From contig JAKSTL010000008.1 of assembly GCA_024402595.1 (NCBI GenBank), positions 1 through 55,218 of the forward strand: DNA of 55,218 nucleotides. The letters run 5' to 3'. Under the pieces are notes generated by a model. It ran no database searches. It had not been told where the DNA came from and saw only the letters and a list, made by a program, of their open reading frames with translations. A program made the translations under genes and the position numbers. This DNA is from Treponema sp. GTDB taxonomy: Bacteria; Spirochaetota; Spirochaetia; Treponematales; Treponemataceae. Of this stretch, positions 1 to 8,761 are shown one piece after another. The first letter of the stretch is position 1; each line of letters opens with the position of its first letter.

Positions 1-94
1 ATTTTTCAAAAATCTTGTTTTCCTGCCAGAATTTTAATACTTCTTCTTCCTGTTTAGGAAATTCTACTTTTGGATCAACTGGTTTAAAACTCAT
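1..94 (-). CDS. ileS: Isoleucyl-tRNA synthetase, N-terminal fragment
   Basis: Only the first 31 codons are in the window, reading leftward from an ATG at 92-94. The peptide begins MSFKPVDPKVEFPKQEEEVL and continues with KFWQENKIFEK, the characteristic start of bacterial class I isoleucyl-tRNA synthetase, which charges tRNA-Ile in the cytoplasm. A GAGGAT ribosome site lies 6-12 bases upstream of the ATG. No catalytic HIGH or KMSKS motif is within view. No T-box leader is visible upstream. Identification rests on a short but distinctive N-terminus; another class Ia synthetase is possible but less likely. Confidence 0.8.
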   Translation of the reverse strand, partial: MSFKPVDPKVEFPKQEEEVLKFWQENKIFEK

Positions 95-275
95 TTATAT
101 ATCCTCATCTAAAAATTTGTTTCTGTTTAATTAAAAACCTTTTATAAAAGCATAATTCAAATAAATATATCACAAATAAACTTTTTATTCTATAAGTACT
201 GATAATGATAAAAAATCTAAACATAAGTAAAAATTTAACCGTTATAAAATAAGAATAACCCTCTATTTTTGTGAC

Positions 276-305
276 TTGAAAGAAGTTTTGAAAATAGTGT
301 AAAAT
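276..305 (+). promoter_or_regulatory. Putative sigma70-type promoter of the acyltransferase gene
   Basis: TTGAAA at 276-281 and TAAAAT at 300-305 are separated by 18 bases, and lie 28 bases before the acyltransferase ATG. The match is good but AT-rich DNA produces such hits by chance. Confidence 0.4.
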
Positions 306-333
306 AATTTTATTGCTAATTGAGGAAGGGAAA

Positions 334-1212
334 ATGGCAGAAGAGACAAAAAAAATTGAAAAGGCTCCAGACCGATTAAAAGTTTTAGAAAGAATTGACG
401 AATATGAACGAAAAGGCTGGTGGTCAAAAGATGTTGAAGATGATCCCGAAACCATTCCATTAAAGCCAGAGCAAGTTGATTATCTTAATAAAAAGCTTAT
501 CAATAAAATCCTTTCAAAAATTGTAAATAAAAAAGCCTATGATTTTATTGAAAATCTTATTAAAAACGGACAATTAATAATCAAAGATGTTCACGGTATT
601 GAAAATTTCACAAAGCTTGCAAATCAGGGAACACTCATTACTTGCAATCATTTTAATGCTTTTGACAATTTTGCCATTCATCACATTGTTCTTCCGTACT
701 TGCACAAAGAAAAAAGAGATTTATACAAAGTAATTCGTGAAGGTAATTATACAAATTTCCCGGGACTTTATGGATTATTTTTCAGACATTGCAATACTTT
801 ACCTTTAAGTGCAAACTTTTCAACAATGAAAAAATTTCTCGGAGCAGTAGACATTTTATTAAAAAGAGGGGAGAAGATTTTAAGTTATGCTGAACAGGGA
901 ATGTGGTGGAACTACAGAAAACCTAGACCTTTAACCAACGGAGCATTTAATCTTGCTGTAAAAAGCGATGTTCCAGTTCTGCCAATGTTTATTACCATGA
1001 CCGATTCAGACAAAATTGGTAGCGATGGATTTCCAATTCAAGAATACACAGTTCATATTCTTGAACCAATTTATCCAGATCCAGCTAAAACAAAAAAAGA
1101 AAACATTGAATTTATGCGAGATAAAAATTACGAAATGTGGAAAAAGGTTTACGAAGATTTTTACGGTATTCCACTCACCTATCTCACAGAAAATGATGTA
1201 TCTAATAATTAG
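334..1212 (+). CDS. 1-acyl-sn-glycerol-3-phosphate acyltransferase family (PlsC-like)
   Basis: Probably transfers an acyl chain to a lysophospholipid or related lipid acceptor at the inner membrane. The catalytic H-X4-D motif of the family is visible as NHFNAFD (His about 106, Asp about 111), and EQGMW about 80 residues further resembles the substrate-binding EG motif. The protein is 292 residues, with a charged N-terminal region of about 70 residues before the domain. An upstream TTG in frame at 313 is possible, but ATG 334 is chosen because GAGGAAGGG sits 4-12 bases before it. The next gene, a glycosyltransferase, follows after 95 bases on the same strand, so both may modify envelope lipids or glycolipids. 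Exact substrate is unknown. Confidence 0.8.
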   Translation: MAEETKKIEKAPDRLKVLERIDEYERKGWWSKDVEDDPETIPLKPEQVDYLNKKLINKILSKIVNKKAYDFIENLIKNGQLIIKDVHGIENFTKLANQGTLITCNHFNAFDNFAIHHIVLPYLHKEKRDLYKVIREGNYTNFPGLYGLFFRHCNTLPLSANFSTMKKFLGAVDILLKRGEKILSYAEQGMWWNYRKPRPLTNGAFNLAVKSDVPVLPMFITMTDSDKIGSDGFPIQEYTVHILEPIYPDPAKTKKENIEFMRDKNYEMWKKVYEDFYGIPLTYLTENDVSNN

Positions 1213-1307
1213 TGTTTTTTAAGATTTGTTAAATTTTAATTGACACTTTTTTTGAACTTTGTCAAAATAAACTTGACTACTAAACTATAAGAGGATAATA
1301 TAGGCTT

Positions 1308-2393
1308 ATGTTTAATAAAAAACCTACAGAAATTCCAATTTTTTTCGCAGCAGATGAAAATTATGCACCTTATCTCTGCGTTGCAATGAAATCTATGCTG
1401 GCTAATGCCTCCAAAGATTATTTTTACAAAATTCATGTTCTAACTTCTTTCATTTCTGATAAATACAAAAATATTATGCTTAAAGAAGTTCCTGAATATG
1501 CTTCCCTTGAATTTATTTCCATTGAACAGGATATTAAAGAAATAAAGAGCAAACTTCATCTTAGAGACTATTATTCTTTTGAAACATATTATCGCTTCTT
1601 TATTGCAGATTTGTTCCCACAGTATGATAAAGTAATTTATCTTGATAGTGACATTATTGTTCTTGGTGATATTTCTGATTTGTATTTCACAAATATTTCA
1701 AACTTCCTCGTTGGTGCAGTTCAAGAACAGGTTATGGCTCACTACGAATGTTTTGGAAATTATGTTACAAAAGCATTGAATGTTCCTTATAAGAAATATT
1801 TTAATGCAGGTATTCTTTTAATGAATACAAAAATGTTCCGTGCCTTTGATGTTTTGGGACACTTTGTAAAACTTCTTACAAGATTTAAGTTCCGAGTAAC
1901 ACAGGATGAAGATTATTTGAATGTTATCTGTAAAGGTAAAGTAAAATGGTTGAATCTTGGCTGGAATAAAATGCCATTTGAAGAAATCGGTTTTGATGAT
2001 GTAGACCTTCAGTTGATTCATTATACTTTGGGCTGGAAACCATGGCATTACGAAAATGTTCGTTACGATGAATATTTCTGGCAGTATGCCGCACAGTTGG
2101 AAATCTATGATGAATTGAAAAAACAACTGATAGAATATAGCACAAACCCAGAAAATAAAGTTAAAGAACAGGAAGGCTTTGAAAGACTTTGCCAGATGGC
2201 TCTTGATGATATTAACGATAAGAATAACTACAAAAACACAACAGAACGAGAAATGCGCAAACATTACTTGGCTCGTGGAATTAGAACTATCGCTAGTATA
2301 CCTGGAATTAAATCTCTTTCAAGATTCATCAATTTCCAGACTTGTAAGCTGATGTATAATTATTCAGAGTATAAAAAAAGAATCTCTAAATAA
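1308..2393 (+). CDS. Glycosyltransferase family 8
   Basis: A retaining glycosyltransferase of family GT8 (the LgtC/RfaJ/glycogenin fold), transferring a sugar from a nucleotide donor, probably onto surface glycan or glycolipid. The metal-binding DXD motif is seen as YLDSDIIVLGD (Asp about 113 and 115). The N-terminal strand IPIFFAADENYAPYL and the later HYTLGWKPWHY match conserved positions of the family. Length 361 residues is normal with a C-terminal basic helix likely to touch the membrane. It follows the acyltransferase gene on the same strand and converges on the binding-protein gene. A long hairpin follows the stop. Acceptor sugar cannot be told from sequence. Confidence 0.88.
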   Translation: MFNKKPTEIPIFFAADENYAPYLCVAMKSMLANASKDYFYKIHVLTSFISDKYKNIMLKEVPEYASLEFISIEQDIKEIKSKLHLRDYYSFETYYRFFIADLFPQYDKVIYLDSDIIVLGDISDLYFTNISNFLVGAVQEQVMAHYECFGNYVTKALNVPYKKYFNAGILLMNTKMFRAFDVLGHFVKLLTRFKFRVTQDEDYLNVICKGKVKWLNLGWNKMPFEEIGFDDVDLQLIHYTLGWKPWHYENVRYDEYFWQYAAQLEIYDELKKQLIEYSTNPENKVKEQEGFERLCQMALDDINDKNNYKNTTEREMRKHYLARGIRTIASIPGIKSLSRFINFQTCKLMYNYSEYKKRISK

Positions 2394-2416
2394 TTCTTCA
2401 ATATAGCAATTATAAT

Positions 2417-2522
2417 AAAGGACTGTCTAAAAGTACGCAAAGTTTGTAGAAATAAAGAAACTTTTTATAAAAGTGATTTCAACAAACTAGACTCGTAAGT
2501 TTTTACTTTTAGGTGGTCCTTT
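2417..2522. repeat. 106-bp imperfect inverted repeat between convergent genes, likely bidirectional terminator
   Basis: Left arm blocks AAAGGAC (2417-2423), TCTAAAAGTA (2426-2435) and AGTTTGTAGAAAT (2441-2453) pair in order with ATTTCAACAAACT (2476-2488, one mismatch), TACTTTTAG (2504-2512) and GTCCTTT (2516-2522), followed by a T run. It sits between the glycosyltransferase and binding-protein stops, so it could end both transcripts. The length is much greater than an ordinary terminator and it resembles a MITE-like palindrome; no target duplication was identified. Confidence 0.65.
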
Positions 2523-2549
2523 TTTAATACCAATTTTTAATACTAATTT

Positions 2550-4175
2550 TTAATACCAAAGCTGCATTTTTTCGTCAATTAAACGAGTTATTTCAGTTTC
2601 AATTTCTTTTATACCCAAATCGATGATTGTTTTCTGCATTTGATTCCATGATTCATCAAACTTATCTGTAGAACCAATTATCATATTGATTAAAGCTTCT
2701 TTTACATAATTATCAACTTCATTAACTTTATCTGTCATTTTTCCATTTAAAGCATATTGCCATACTTGACCATGTTTAGAAACCTTTAATTCTTGTGGCG
2801 AAGGAAATAAATCTGTCCATAAATCTACGCCATAAGCCTGCAAAGTTTCTTGTTCCGAAGAAGAATAATTCTGTTTTATATTTTCAATAGATATTTTGGC
2901 CAGAGGATTTCCCGTTGAATCTGTATAACCGGAACCACCTTGTGGAAAAGGATAAACCCATCGTCCAATACCAATTGTCTGTTCATCCAAATAAGGAAAA
3001 GATTTTCTTTCTCCATTATTGTCATAATAATAGTGCTGATCTTCGATTCCCCAGTTTACAAGAATCTGAGCCTCTTCCGAACAGAACCAATCTAAAAACT
3101 TAAACGCTTTTTCAGGATCCTTGCAATTTTTTGAAATAGCAATCCCCCAACCGCCAGAAAAACCATAATCTTTAAGAGAAGGATCTTTTATTTCTTCCGA
3201 CACAGTTACAGGAAGATAAGCCATCATTCGTTCCTGCATATCATTTTTGATTAATTCAGTTTTAATTTCTGGAAATCCCCAGTTTGGATAAGTTGTTCCT
3301 AAAACAAATCCTTCTTTTAATTTTCTTCGCCAATCCTCTTCTGTTTGCGTAAAGCTTTCCGGGTCCAGTAAACCTTCATTGTAAATCTTATTTAACCATT
3401 TATAATAGACCTGCATCTGAGGATGAAGAAACTTGTATGTTGCAATCATTGTGTCTTGATCAACAATCCACTGACCATCATCTGGATAACCTAAAACAAA
3501 GCCCCCAGGATTAGAAAGCGTTAAATACCAAAACCAACTGTCTGTTAATAAAGACATTCCAATAGTTTTATGATTATTGATTTTTGGATATTTTGCGATG
3601 TAAGCTTTTAAAATATTTTCATAATCATCCAGAGTTTGTATTTTAGGATATCCAAACTCTTTTAACACAGAATGTTGAAGCTGCATATTTCCAGAAACTT
3701 CCAACTTTTTACTTTTTATTTCATAAGTTCCTACAGTATAAATTGATGGATCAGATAAAGAATATCGCAGCCGAACCAATTGATCTCCATACAATTTTTT
3801 TATATTTTCCCCATATTTTTCAATAAAATCATCTAAAGGAAGCACTGCTCCAGCTTCTATAAGCTTACTCATATCACCTTTTGCATAAATATAATCAGAA
3901 AGATTATCATTTGCTATCATTAAAGTGATTGCGTCAGACATGGCTGCACTTCTAGGAATTAAATCTAAAATTACACCAGTTCTATTAGTAATTTCTTTAG
4001 CAATATCATCTTCAAAATCCATTTCTTCTGTTAAATCAGCAGAATAAAATGAAAAATGAACAATTTCTTTTTGATTAGAAATATCAGATTTTTTTTTGCA
4101 TGAAATAAAAATTAAACAAAAAAATATCAGTAAAAAAAAGCCTTTTGCAAAAGTAAAAATATTATGATTTTTCAT
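2550..4175 (-). CDS. ABC-transporter extracellular solute-binding lipoprotein (family 1, LplA/YtcQ-like)
   Basis: A 541-residue exported lipoprotein. The N-terminus is a signal peptide with hydrophobic core FFLLIFFCLIFIS and a lipobox ending in Cys (about residue 26) followed by KKK. The body has family 1 binding-protein features such as FSGGWGIAISKNCKDPEKAF followed by KFLDWFCSEEAQ, typical of large carbohydrate or oligosaccharide binding proteins beside YesMN systems in Firmicutes. It should capture a sugar in the periplasm or at the outer face of the inner membrane. It lies 107 bases downstream of the response regulator on the same strand. No permease or ATPase gene is adjacent, so it must work with a transporter encoded elsewhere, or act as the ligand sensor for the kinase. 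No clear Shine-Dalgarno sequence is visible. Confidence 0.82.
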   Translation of the reverse strand: MKNHNIFTFAKGFFLLIFFCLIFISCKKKSDISNQKEIVHFSFYSADLTEEMDFEDDIAKEITNRTGVILDLIPRSAAMSDAITLMIANDNLSDYIYAKGDMSKLIEAGAVLPLDDFIEKYGENIKKLYGDQLVRLRYSLSDPSIYTVGTYEIKSKKLEVSGNMQLQHSVLKEFGYPKIQTLDDYENILKAYIAKYPKINNHKTIGMSLLTDSWFWYLTLSNPGGFVLGYPDDGQWIVDQDTMIATYKFLHPQMQVYYKWLNKIYNEGLLDPESFTQTEEDWRRKLKEGFVLGTTYPNWGFPEIKTELIKNDMQERMMAYLPVTVSEEIKDPSLKDYGFSGGWGIAISKNCKDPEKAFKFLDWFCSEEAQILVNWGIEDQHYYYDNNGERKSFPYLDEQTIGIGRWVYPFPQGGSGYTDSTGNPLAKISIENIKQNYSSSEQETLQAYGVDLWTDLFPSPQELKVSKHGQVWQYALNGKMTDKVNEVDNYVKEALINMIIGSTDKFDESWNQMQKTIIDLGIKEIETEITRLIDEKMQLWY

Positions 4176-4282
4176 TTTAATTTAATAATCATGCTCCATA
4201 AAAAAATTGTTTTTATCAAACTCTCAGTAAAAAGCAGCTGGAAATAATTGAAACACGGTGATTTTTTATTTTCCAAAATGCA

Positions 4283-5866
4283 CTAATCATTTAATTTTTT
4301 TTCCATATCGATTTTATTTTTAAACTCTTTTGGCGTCATTCCAGTACTTTTTTTGAACTTCATAAAGAAATAATCTGTATTTGCATAACCCACCAGCTTT
4401 GAAATCTGATAAATCTTTAAATCGCTGTTTATAAGTTTATTTTTTGCTTCTTCAATTCTAAGATTATCCAAATATGTATTGAATTGAACTCCAGTGTATT
4501 TTTTGAACTTTTTTCCAAGATATGCACTATTACAATTAAACATATCTCCAAGAGTTTCCAGTTTTAAATCGGAAGCATAATTTGATTTGATATAAGCAAT
4601 TACTTTTATAATAACAGAATCCGATGTATTAAAATTAAAGTTTTCTATGAAACTAAAGAGCTGATTTTTCAAATAAAAAAAGCTTTCTTCAAATGTATTT
4701 TTTTCCAGGATTTGTGGAACTACATCAAAGGTGGCGCCATCCGTAATTTCTCGTTCAGGATATTTAGCAACCAATTTATTTCTAAGCTCCAAAAGACAAT
4801 AAATCATATTTTTCTTTGTAATTGATTCTGGAGTTTGAATATGGAAAAATGTGTCATGAAGCTGGTTGGTTATTTGTTCCAATTTATTTTTATCATAAGT
4901 TTCAATGCAGAAAATTAAAGTGTCAATAAAACTATTTATAATATTTTTATCTTCCCGCTGATCATTTTCCGTTTTTTCTTCCAAATTACTGTCGATTTTT
5001 TTCAATTCTGGAATACTGATGCAATTTAATTTAGAAAAATAATAAAGATATTTTTGCAGATCAAAAGCTTCGTTGTAAGATTTTATAATTCCTTCCAAAC
5101 CCATATAATTCTGACCGCAAGTAATATAAGTTCTTTGTGTATTTAATTTTGCCGCTCTTTCAATACAATTTATAACCGCAGTTTCATTAGAAGTTTTTAA
5201 AAGAACCACAATGGAATTATTAACATTCAAAATTACCTTAGTAAAAAAAGAAAAATAATTTGAAAGGGATTTTTCAAGAGAGCTTTTATAATTTTCAGGA
5301 TAATAATCAAGAGAAAATAAAATAGCCTGATAATTTGCATTTTCAGAATTGTCAAAAAAGTTTGAATCTACCGAGTTTTTAATTTCCGAAATCTTTTCTG
5401 TCTGAATAATTTTCATCAGATATTCTTTTGTTTCAAGCACTTTGGCATTTTTTGATATTTCTTTAAGATTTCTACTTTCTAATATTTCTTTTCCAATCGC
5501 TGTAACAGTTTTTTGAAGTTCATCTTCATCTACAGGTTTTAATAAATAAGCTTTTGCTCCAAGATTTATGGCATTTTTTGCATATTCAAAATCAGAATAA
5601 CCAGAAAGAATAATAAAAGCTGGAACCGGCAGATTTTTTTGAGTAAAATATGACATTATCTGATTTAAAACATCAATTCCTGTAAGGCCAGGCATTTTTA
5701 TATCAAGAATTACCAAATCTGGCTGTAAATCAATTATTTGACTGACTGCATCTTTCCCGTTGGATGCTTCTCCACAGAACTTAAAACCACAGGCTTCCCA
5801 ATCGATAATGCATTTTAATCCTTTTCTAATATTTTCTTCATCATCGGCAATTAAAAACTTTAACAT
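4283..5866 (-). CDS. Response regulator, receiver plus AraC-type DNA-binding domain (YesN-like)
   Basis: Cytoplasmic transcription regulator. Residues about 1-120 form a receiver domain: FLIADDEENIRKGL (acidic pair), DLVILDIKMPGLTG (phospho-acceptor Asp near 55) and a conserved Lys in YLLKPVDEDEL. The middle 300 residues are a poorly conserved linker. The last 100 residues hold two helix-turn-helix motifs of AraC/XylS type, ending KSTGMTPKEFK. An upstream in-frame ATG at 5881 is rejected because its codons supply GGAGGG for ATG 5866, spaced 7 bases. The histidine kinase gene ends 58 bases upstream on the same strand. Likely target: the adjacent binding-protein gene and remote transporter genes. 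Confidence 0.92.
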   Translation of the reverse strand: MLKFLIADDEENIRKGLKCIIDWEACGFKFCGEASNGKDAVSQIIDLQPDLVILDIKMPGLTGIDVLNQIMSYFTQKNLPVPAFIILSGYSDFEYAKNAINLGAKAYLLKPVDEDELQKTVTAIGKEILESRNLKEISKNAKVLETKEYLMKIIQTEKISEIKNSVDSNFFDNSENANYQAILFSLDYYPENYKSSLEKSLSNYFSFFTKVILNVNNSIVVLLKTSNETAVINCIERAAKLNTQRTYITCGQNYMGLEGIIKSYNEAFDLQKYLYYFSKLNCISIPELKKIDSNLEEKTENDQREDKNIINSFIDTLIFCIETYDKNKLEQITNQLHDTFFHIQTPESITKKNMIYCLLELRNKLVAKYPEREITDGATFDVVPQILEKNTFEESFFYLKNQLFSFIENFNFNTSDSVIIKVIAYIKSNYASDLKLETLGDMFNCNSAYLGKKFKKYTGVQFNTYLDNLRIEEAKNKLINSDLKIYQISKLVGYANTDYFFMKFKKSTGMTPKEFKNKIDMEKKLND

Positions 5867-5924
5867 GGTTTTTCCCTCCATACTGATATTTTAACTTTAT
5901 TTTGTCTTAAATCAATGGCTAATC

Positions 5925-7724
5925 TTAACAAAGCATGGTCATAGTAACTTCTGTGCCTTCTCCAGGCTCACTGCTAATTGTTAGTCCATATTCACTGCCA
6001 TAATATAATTTAATTCTTGATTGAACATTTATCATTCCAATTGAAGTTGAATATTCTTCTGGGATTTTACTTTGAAGTTTTTTATTTATTTCTTCCAGTT
6101 TTTCATCTGAAATGCCACAGCCGTTATCTTTTACTTTTATAGTCAAAAGCTGTTTGTTATCTTTAGGTTCACTGTTTATAAGAATATAAATAAATCCCCC
6201 AGAAACTCTATCTTCCAAACCGTGACTAAATGAGTTTTCTACAATTGGCTGAATAAGCAAAGGAAGCACTGTAATTTTTTGAATATCACACATTGTAACA
6301 ATATCATAAGAAACTCTTTCGCCAAAACGCATGTGCTGAATTGTTAGGTAATTTTGAACTGCATTTATTTCATCAACTAAGGGAACGGGTTTTCCTTTTA
6401 CCGAAAGATTATAGCGTAAAAGTGATGCCAAAAGTTTGAGCATAGTTGCAACATCTTTTTCACCAGAAGCCAGAGATTTCATTCTAATAGTTTCCAGCGT
6501 ATTAAATAAAAAATGAGGATTTATTTGATTGGACAGCATTTTAAAACTGATTTCACTTTGACGCACTGCCAGCTGCTCTTTTTCTTGATTTTGAATATAG
6601 ATTCGTTCAAACAAATCTTTAATCTTTTTTGACATTTCAAAAAGTGCTTTATAAATCTGTTCAAACTCATCTTTTCCGCCAATGGTAGAAGCAATTTCAA
6701 AATTATTTTTAATAACATTATCAATTCCCGTTTGAACTTTACTAACTCGTTCATCAATGTAATTAGAAAAAACCATTATTACGGCAAAGGACAAAATAAT
6801 CATAATTAAAATTGTAACAATGGTAATAATAAGAATATACATTGTAACTTTATTAAATTGATTTGTAGGAATGATGTACATAAAATGAAAGTTCAAAGTC
6901 GTTGTATTTGCGGGAGAAAAGTTTTTTGTAAAAATGCGAACAGTTTTTCCGTTCATCTTAATTTTTTTTATTTTTTCCACATCTTTGTTTTCTTTTGCAA
7001 AATTGATTAGTATATTCCGTTCTTCATCATTAAAAATCTGTGATGAGGTGTAAAGCATTTCGTTTTCAAGACAGATGGCGGTTTCAAAGTTTTTATTTTT
7101 TAATGTATTTTGAATAACATCAGGGCGAATATTTATTACAAGAACACCCACAAATTGTCCGTTGGTAGAACTCCAAACCGATCTTATAAGACTTAAATAA
7201 TTTTTATTGGAAAGAGAATCTGTTTTGTAAATCCAGAAGGGCTGTCCTCGTGAAACTTTAGCATTTTGATACCATTCTTCTCCTTCAATTTGACTAGTCG
7301 TTTTTATAATAAATTGATTATTCAAAAGACTTTGATTTTCTGTGTATATTCTAAAATTAGCGACTTCATTATACATATGCAGATAGTTTTCCATAAAAAA
7401 CAAATTGGAATAATCGGCGTACAATTCCTGCATATCTGTATAATTTTTTAAAATTACATTCTGGAGCTGTTTATTTACATAGATTCTATCTGATAAAGTT
7501 AAAATCTGATTCAAAGTATTATTGAAAGTAACTTCGGTTTGTTCCAGACTGTCGGTTACATTTTTCATTTCCCAATCCATCATGGTTTTATACAAAAAAA
7601 CTACAAAAATCAGAGAAAGTGTTAAAACTGGAATTAAAAAAACTGATGTAAAAGTGATTTTTATATTACTTCTAAGAGAGGAGCCGTCTAATTTTTTTTG
7701 AAATGCTTTACTTAATTTGCTCAT
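5925..7724 (-). CDS. Sensor histidine kinase, YesM-type (His_kinase PF06580 family)
   Basis: Membrane kinase of 599 residues. One membrane segment near residues 28-50 (SVFLIPVLTLSLIFVVFLYK), an extracytoplasmic sensor region of about 240 residues, a second segment near 293-320, a HAMP-like linker, then the kinase core. The phospho-acceptor motif NPHFLFNTLE lies near residue 403, followed by PIVENSFSHGL (N box) and DNGCGIS (G box). This is the LytS/YesM class. Its start is 2 bases after the stop of the upstream exported protein, so the genes are co-transcribed and probably coupled. It should phosphorylate the YesN-like regulator next door. Confidence 0.92.
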   Translation of the reverse strand: MSKLSKAFQKKLDGSSLRSNIKITFTSVFLIPVLTLSLIFVVFLYKTMMDWEMKNVTDSLEQTEVTFNNTLNQILTLSDRIYVNKQLQNVILKNYTDMQELYADYSNLFFMENYLHMYNEVANFRIYTENQSLLNNQFIIKTTSQIEGEEWYQNAKVSRGQPFWIYKTDSLSNKNYLSLIRSVWSSTNGQFVGVLVINIRPDVIQNTLKNKNFETAICLENEMLYTSSQIFNDEERNILINFAKENKDVEKIKKIKMNGKTVRIFTKNFSPANTTTLNFHFMYIIPTNQFNKVTMYILIITIVTILIMIILSFAVIMVFSNYIDERVSKVQTGIDNVIKNNFEIASTIGGKDEFEQIYKALFEMSKKIKDLFERIYIQNQEKEQLAVRQSEISFKMLSNQINPHFLFNTLETIRMKSLASGEKDVATMLKLLASLLRYNLSVKGKPVPLVDEINAVQNYLTIQHMRFGERVSYDIVTMCDIQKITVLPLLIQPIVENSFSHGLEDRVSGGFIYILINSEPKDNKQLLTIKVKDNGCGISDEKLEEINKKLQSKIPEEYSTSIGMINVQSRIKLYYGSEYGLTISSEPGEGTEVTMTMLC

Positions 7725-7726
7725 AA

Positions 7727-8761
7727 TTAGTGTATTTTTCCCTGTCTTTTTCTAACTTCTTGAATTATGGCATTATTTTTTTCCAATTCATTTATTAAAT
7801 CCCAGTGCCAGTCTAAATTACTTTCAGGAAATAAAGGTTTGGCTGCGGGACGAACTCTTGAATTATTTTCTTTTACTATTTTCATTAAATCTTCAAAAGT
7901 TTTTTTATCCAGAAGTTTGTATAAATATGGTTCAGAATCTAATATCATTAAAGTGTTGTCGGAATTAAAAAGAGCTTTTTCAAAATCAAAATCATATTTT
8001 TCTTTAAGATTCCTAATTTTTTTACTTTTACCAGATGTACAGGAATAATTATTTCCAGCGCTCAAAATATGCTTATTTACATAAAAGATTTTATTTTCCC
8101 AAGTGAAAAAAGCATCCTCATTTGAATAATCCATATTGGAAATCCAGTATCTGATTTTAAAAGTATCATTACCGTTTATGTAATAACAGGTTAAATTTTC
8201 TTGAACTTTTTGTTCCGAAGCTTTTATTCCTTCAGAAATTGCACTTCCCCGCCAATAGCCGTTTTTTCCAGAAAAATCGTTGGAATTGTTTAGATTTTCA
8301 GTATTTTCAAAAGAAGGTAATGCTTTTATGTAAAAGTTCAGATACATTTTATCATCTAAAATACAAATGGGAATTATACTTTGCTGATAATTTGAATATT
8401 GAAGATTAAGCTCCCAGGAATCTGAATTGGAAGAAAGCTCCTTTAATTCAAAAAAAATGTGTTCTGGAGTTTTTGTTGTAGCGGCATTTCGAATAATGGG
8501 CTCTTTTTCGCTAAAAGAATCGGGCTCTGCAACTCTATCGGTGTACCAGCCATAATAATCTTTTAAAAAAATTGCAATTTCTGGATGAGCGGCATTATTC
8601 TGTTCAAAAAAAACATATCTATCTTTACCTTCCCAGATTCCCACAAGTTTTTTTGGAATAGTCTGGGCAGATAAACAATAAGAATGTATTAAAAGAAGAA
8701 AAATCAGAAAACTATTTTTTCTTGCTGTCTTTTTTGATTGTACTAAGAGATGATTGAACAA
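7727..8761 (-). CDS. Exported protein of unknown function in the two-component operon
   Basis: I do not recognise the family. The 344-residue product begins with a short basic stretch and a hydrophobic core (NSFLIFLLLIHSYCLSAQ), so it is probably secreted to the periplasm with cleavage after SAQ. The mature part starts KKLVGIWEGKDRYVFFE, reminiscent of lipocalin-like or beta-rich small-molecule domains, but this is only a resemblance. The start is TTG at 8761, preceded by AGGA at 7 bases; the gene overlaps the 3-prime end of the FGE-fold lipoprotein gene by 50 bases, suggesting translational coupling. It stops 2 bases before the kinase gene. Possible role: accessory sensor component, inferred only from position. 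Confidence 0.72.
   Translation of the reverse strand: MFNHLLVQSKKTARKNSFLIFLLLIHSYCLSAQTIPKKLVGIWEGKDRYVFFEQNNAAHPEIAIFLKDYYGWYTDRVAEPDSFSEKEPIIRNAATTKTPEHIFFELKELSSNSDSWELNLQYSNYQQSIIPICILDDKMYLNFYIKALPSFENTENLNNSNDFSGKNGYWRGSAISEGIKASEQKVQENLTCYYINGNDTFKIRYWISNMDYSNEDAFFTWENKIFYVNKHILSAGNNYSCTSGKSKKIRNLKEKYDFDFEKALFNSDNTLMILDSEPYLYKLLDKKTFEDLMKIVKENNSRVRPAAKPLFPESNLDWHWDLINELEKNNAIIQEVRKRQGKIH

Noticed and set aside
95..333. T-box leader for ileS
   Set aside because: No T-box sequence, specifier hairpin or terminator is visible on the minus strand upstream of the ileS start.
2417..2522. Insertion sequence
   Set aside because: The palindrome holds no transposase frame and no target duplication was identified; at most a non-autonomous remnant.
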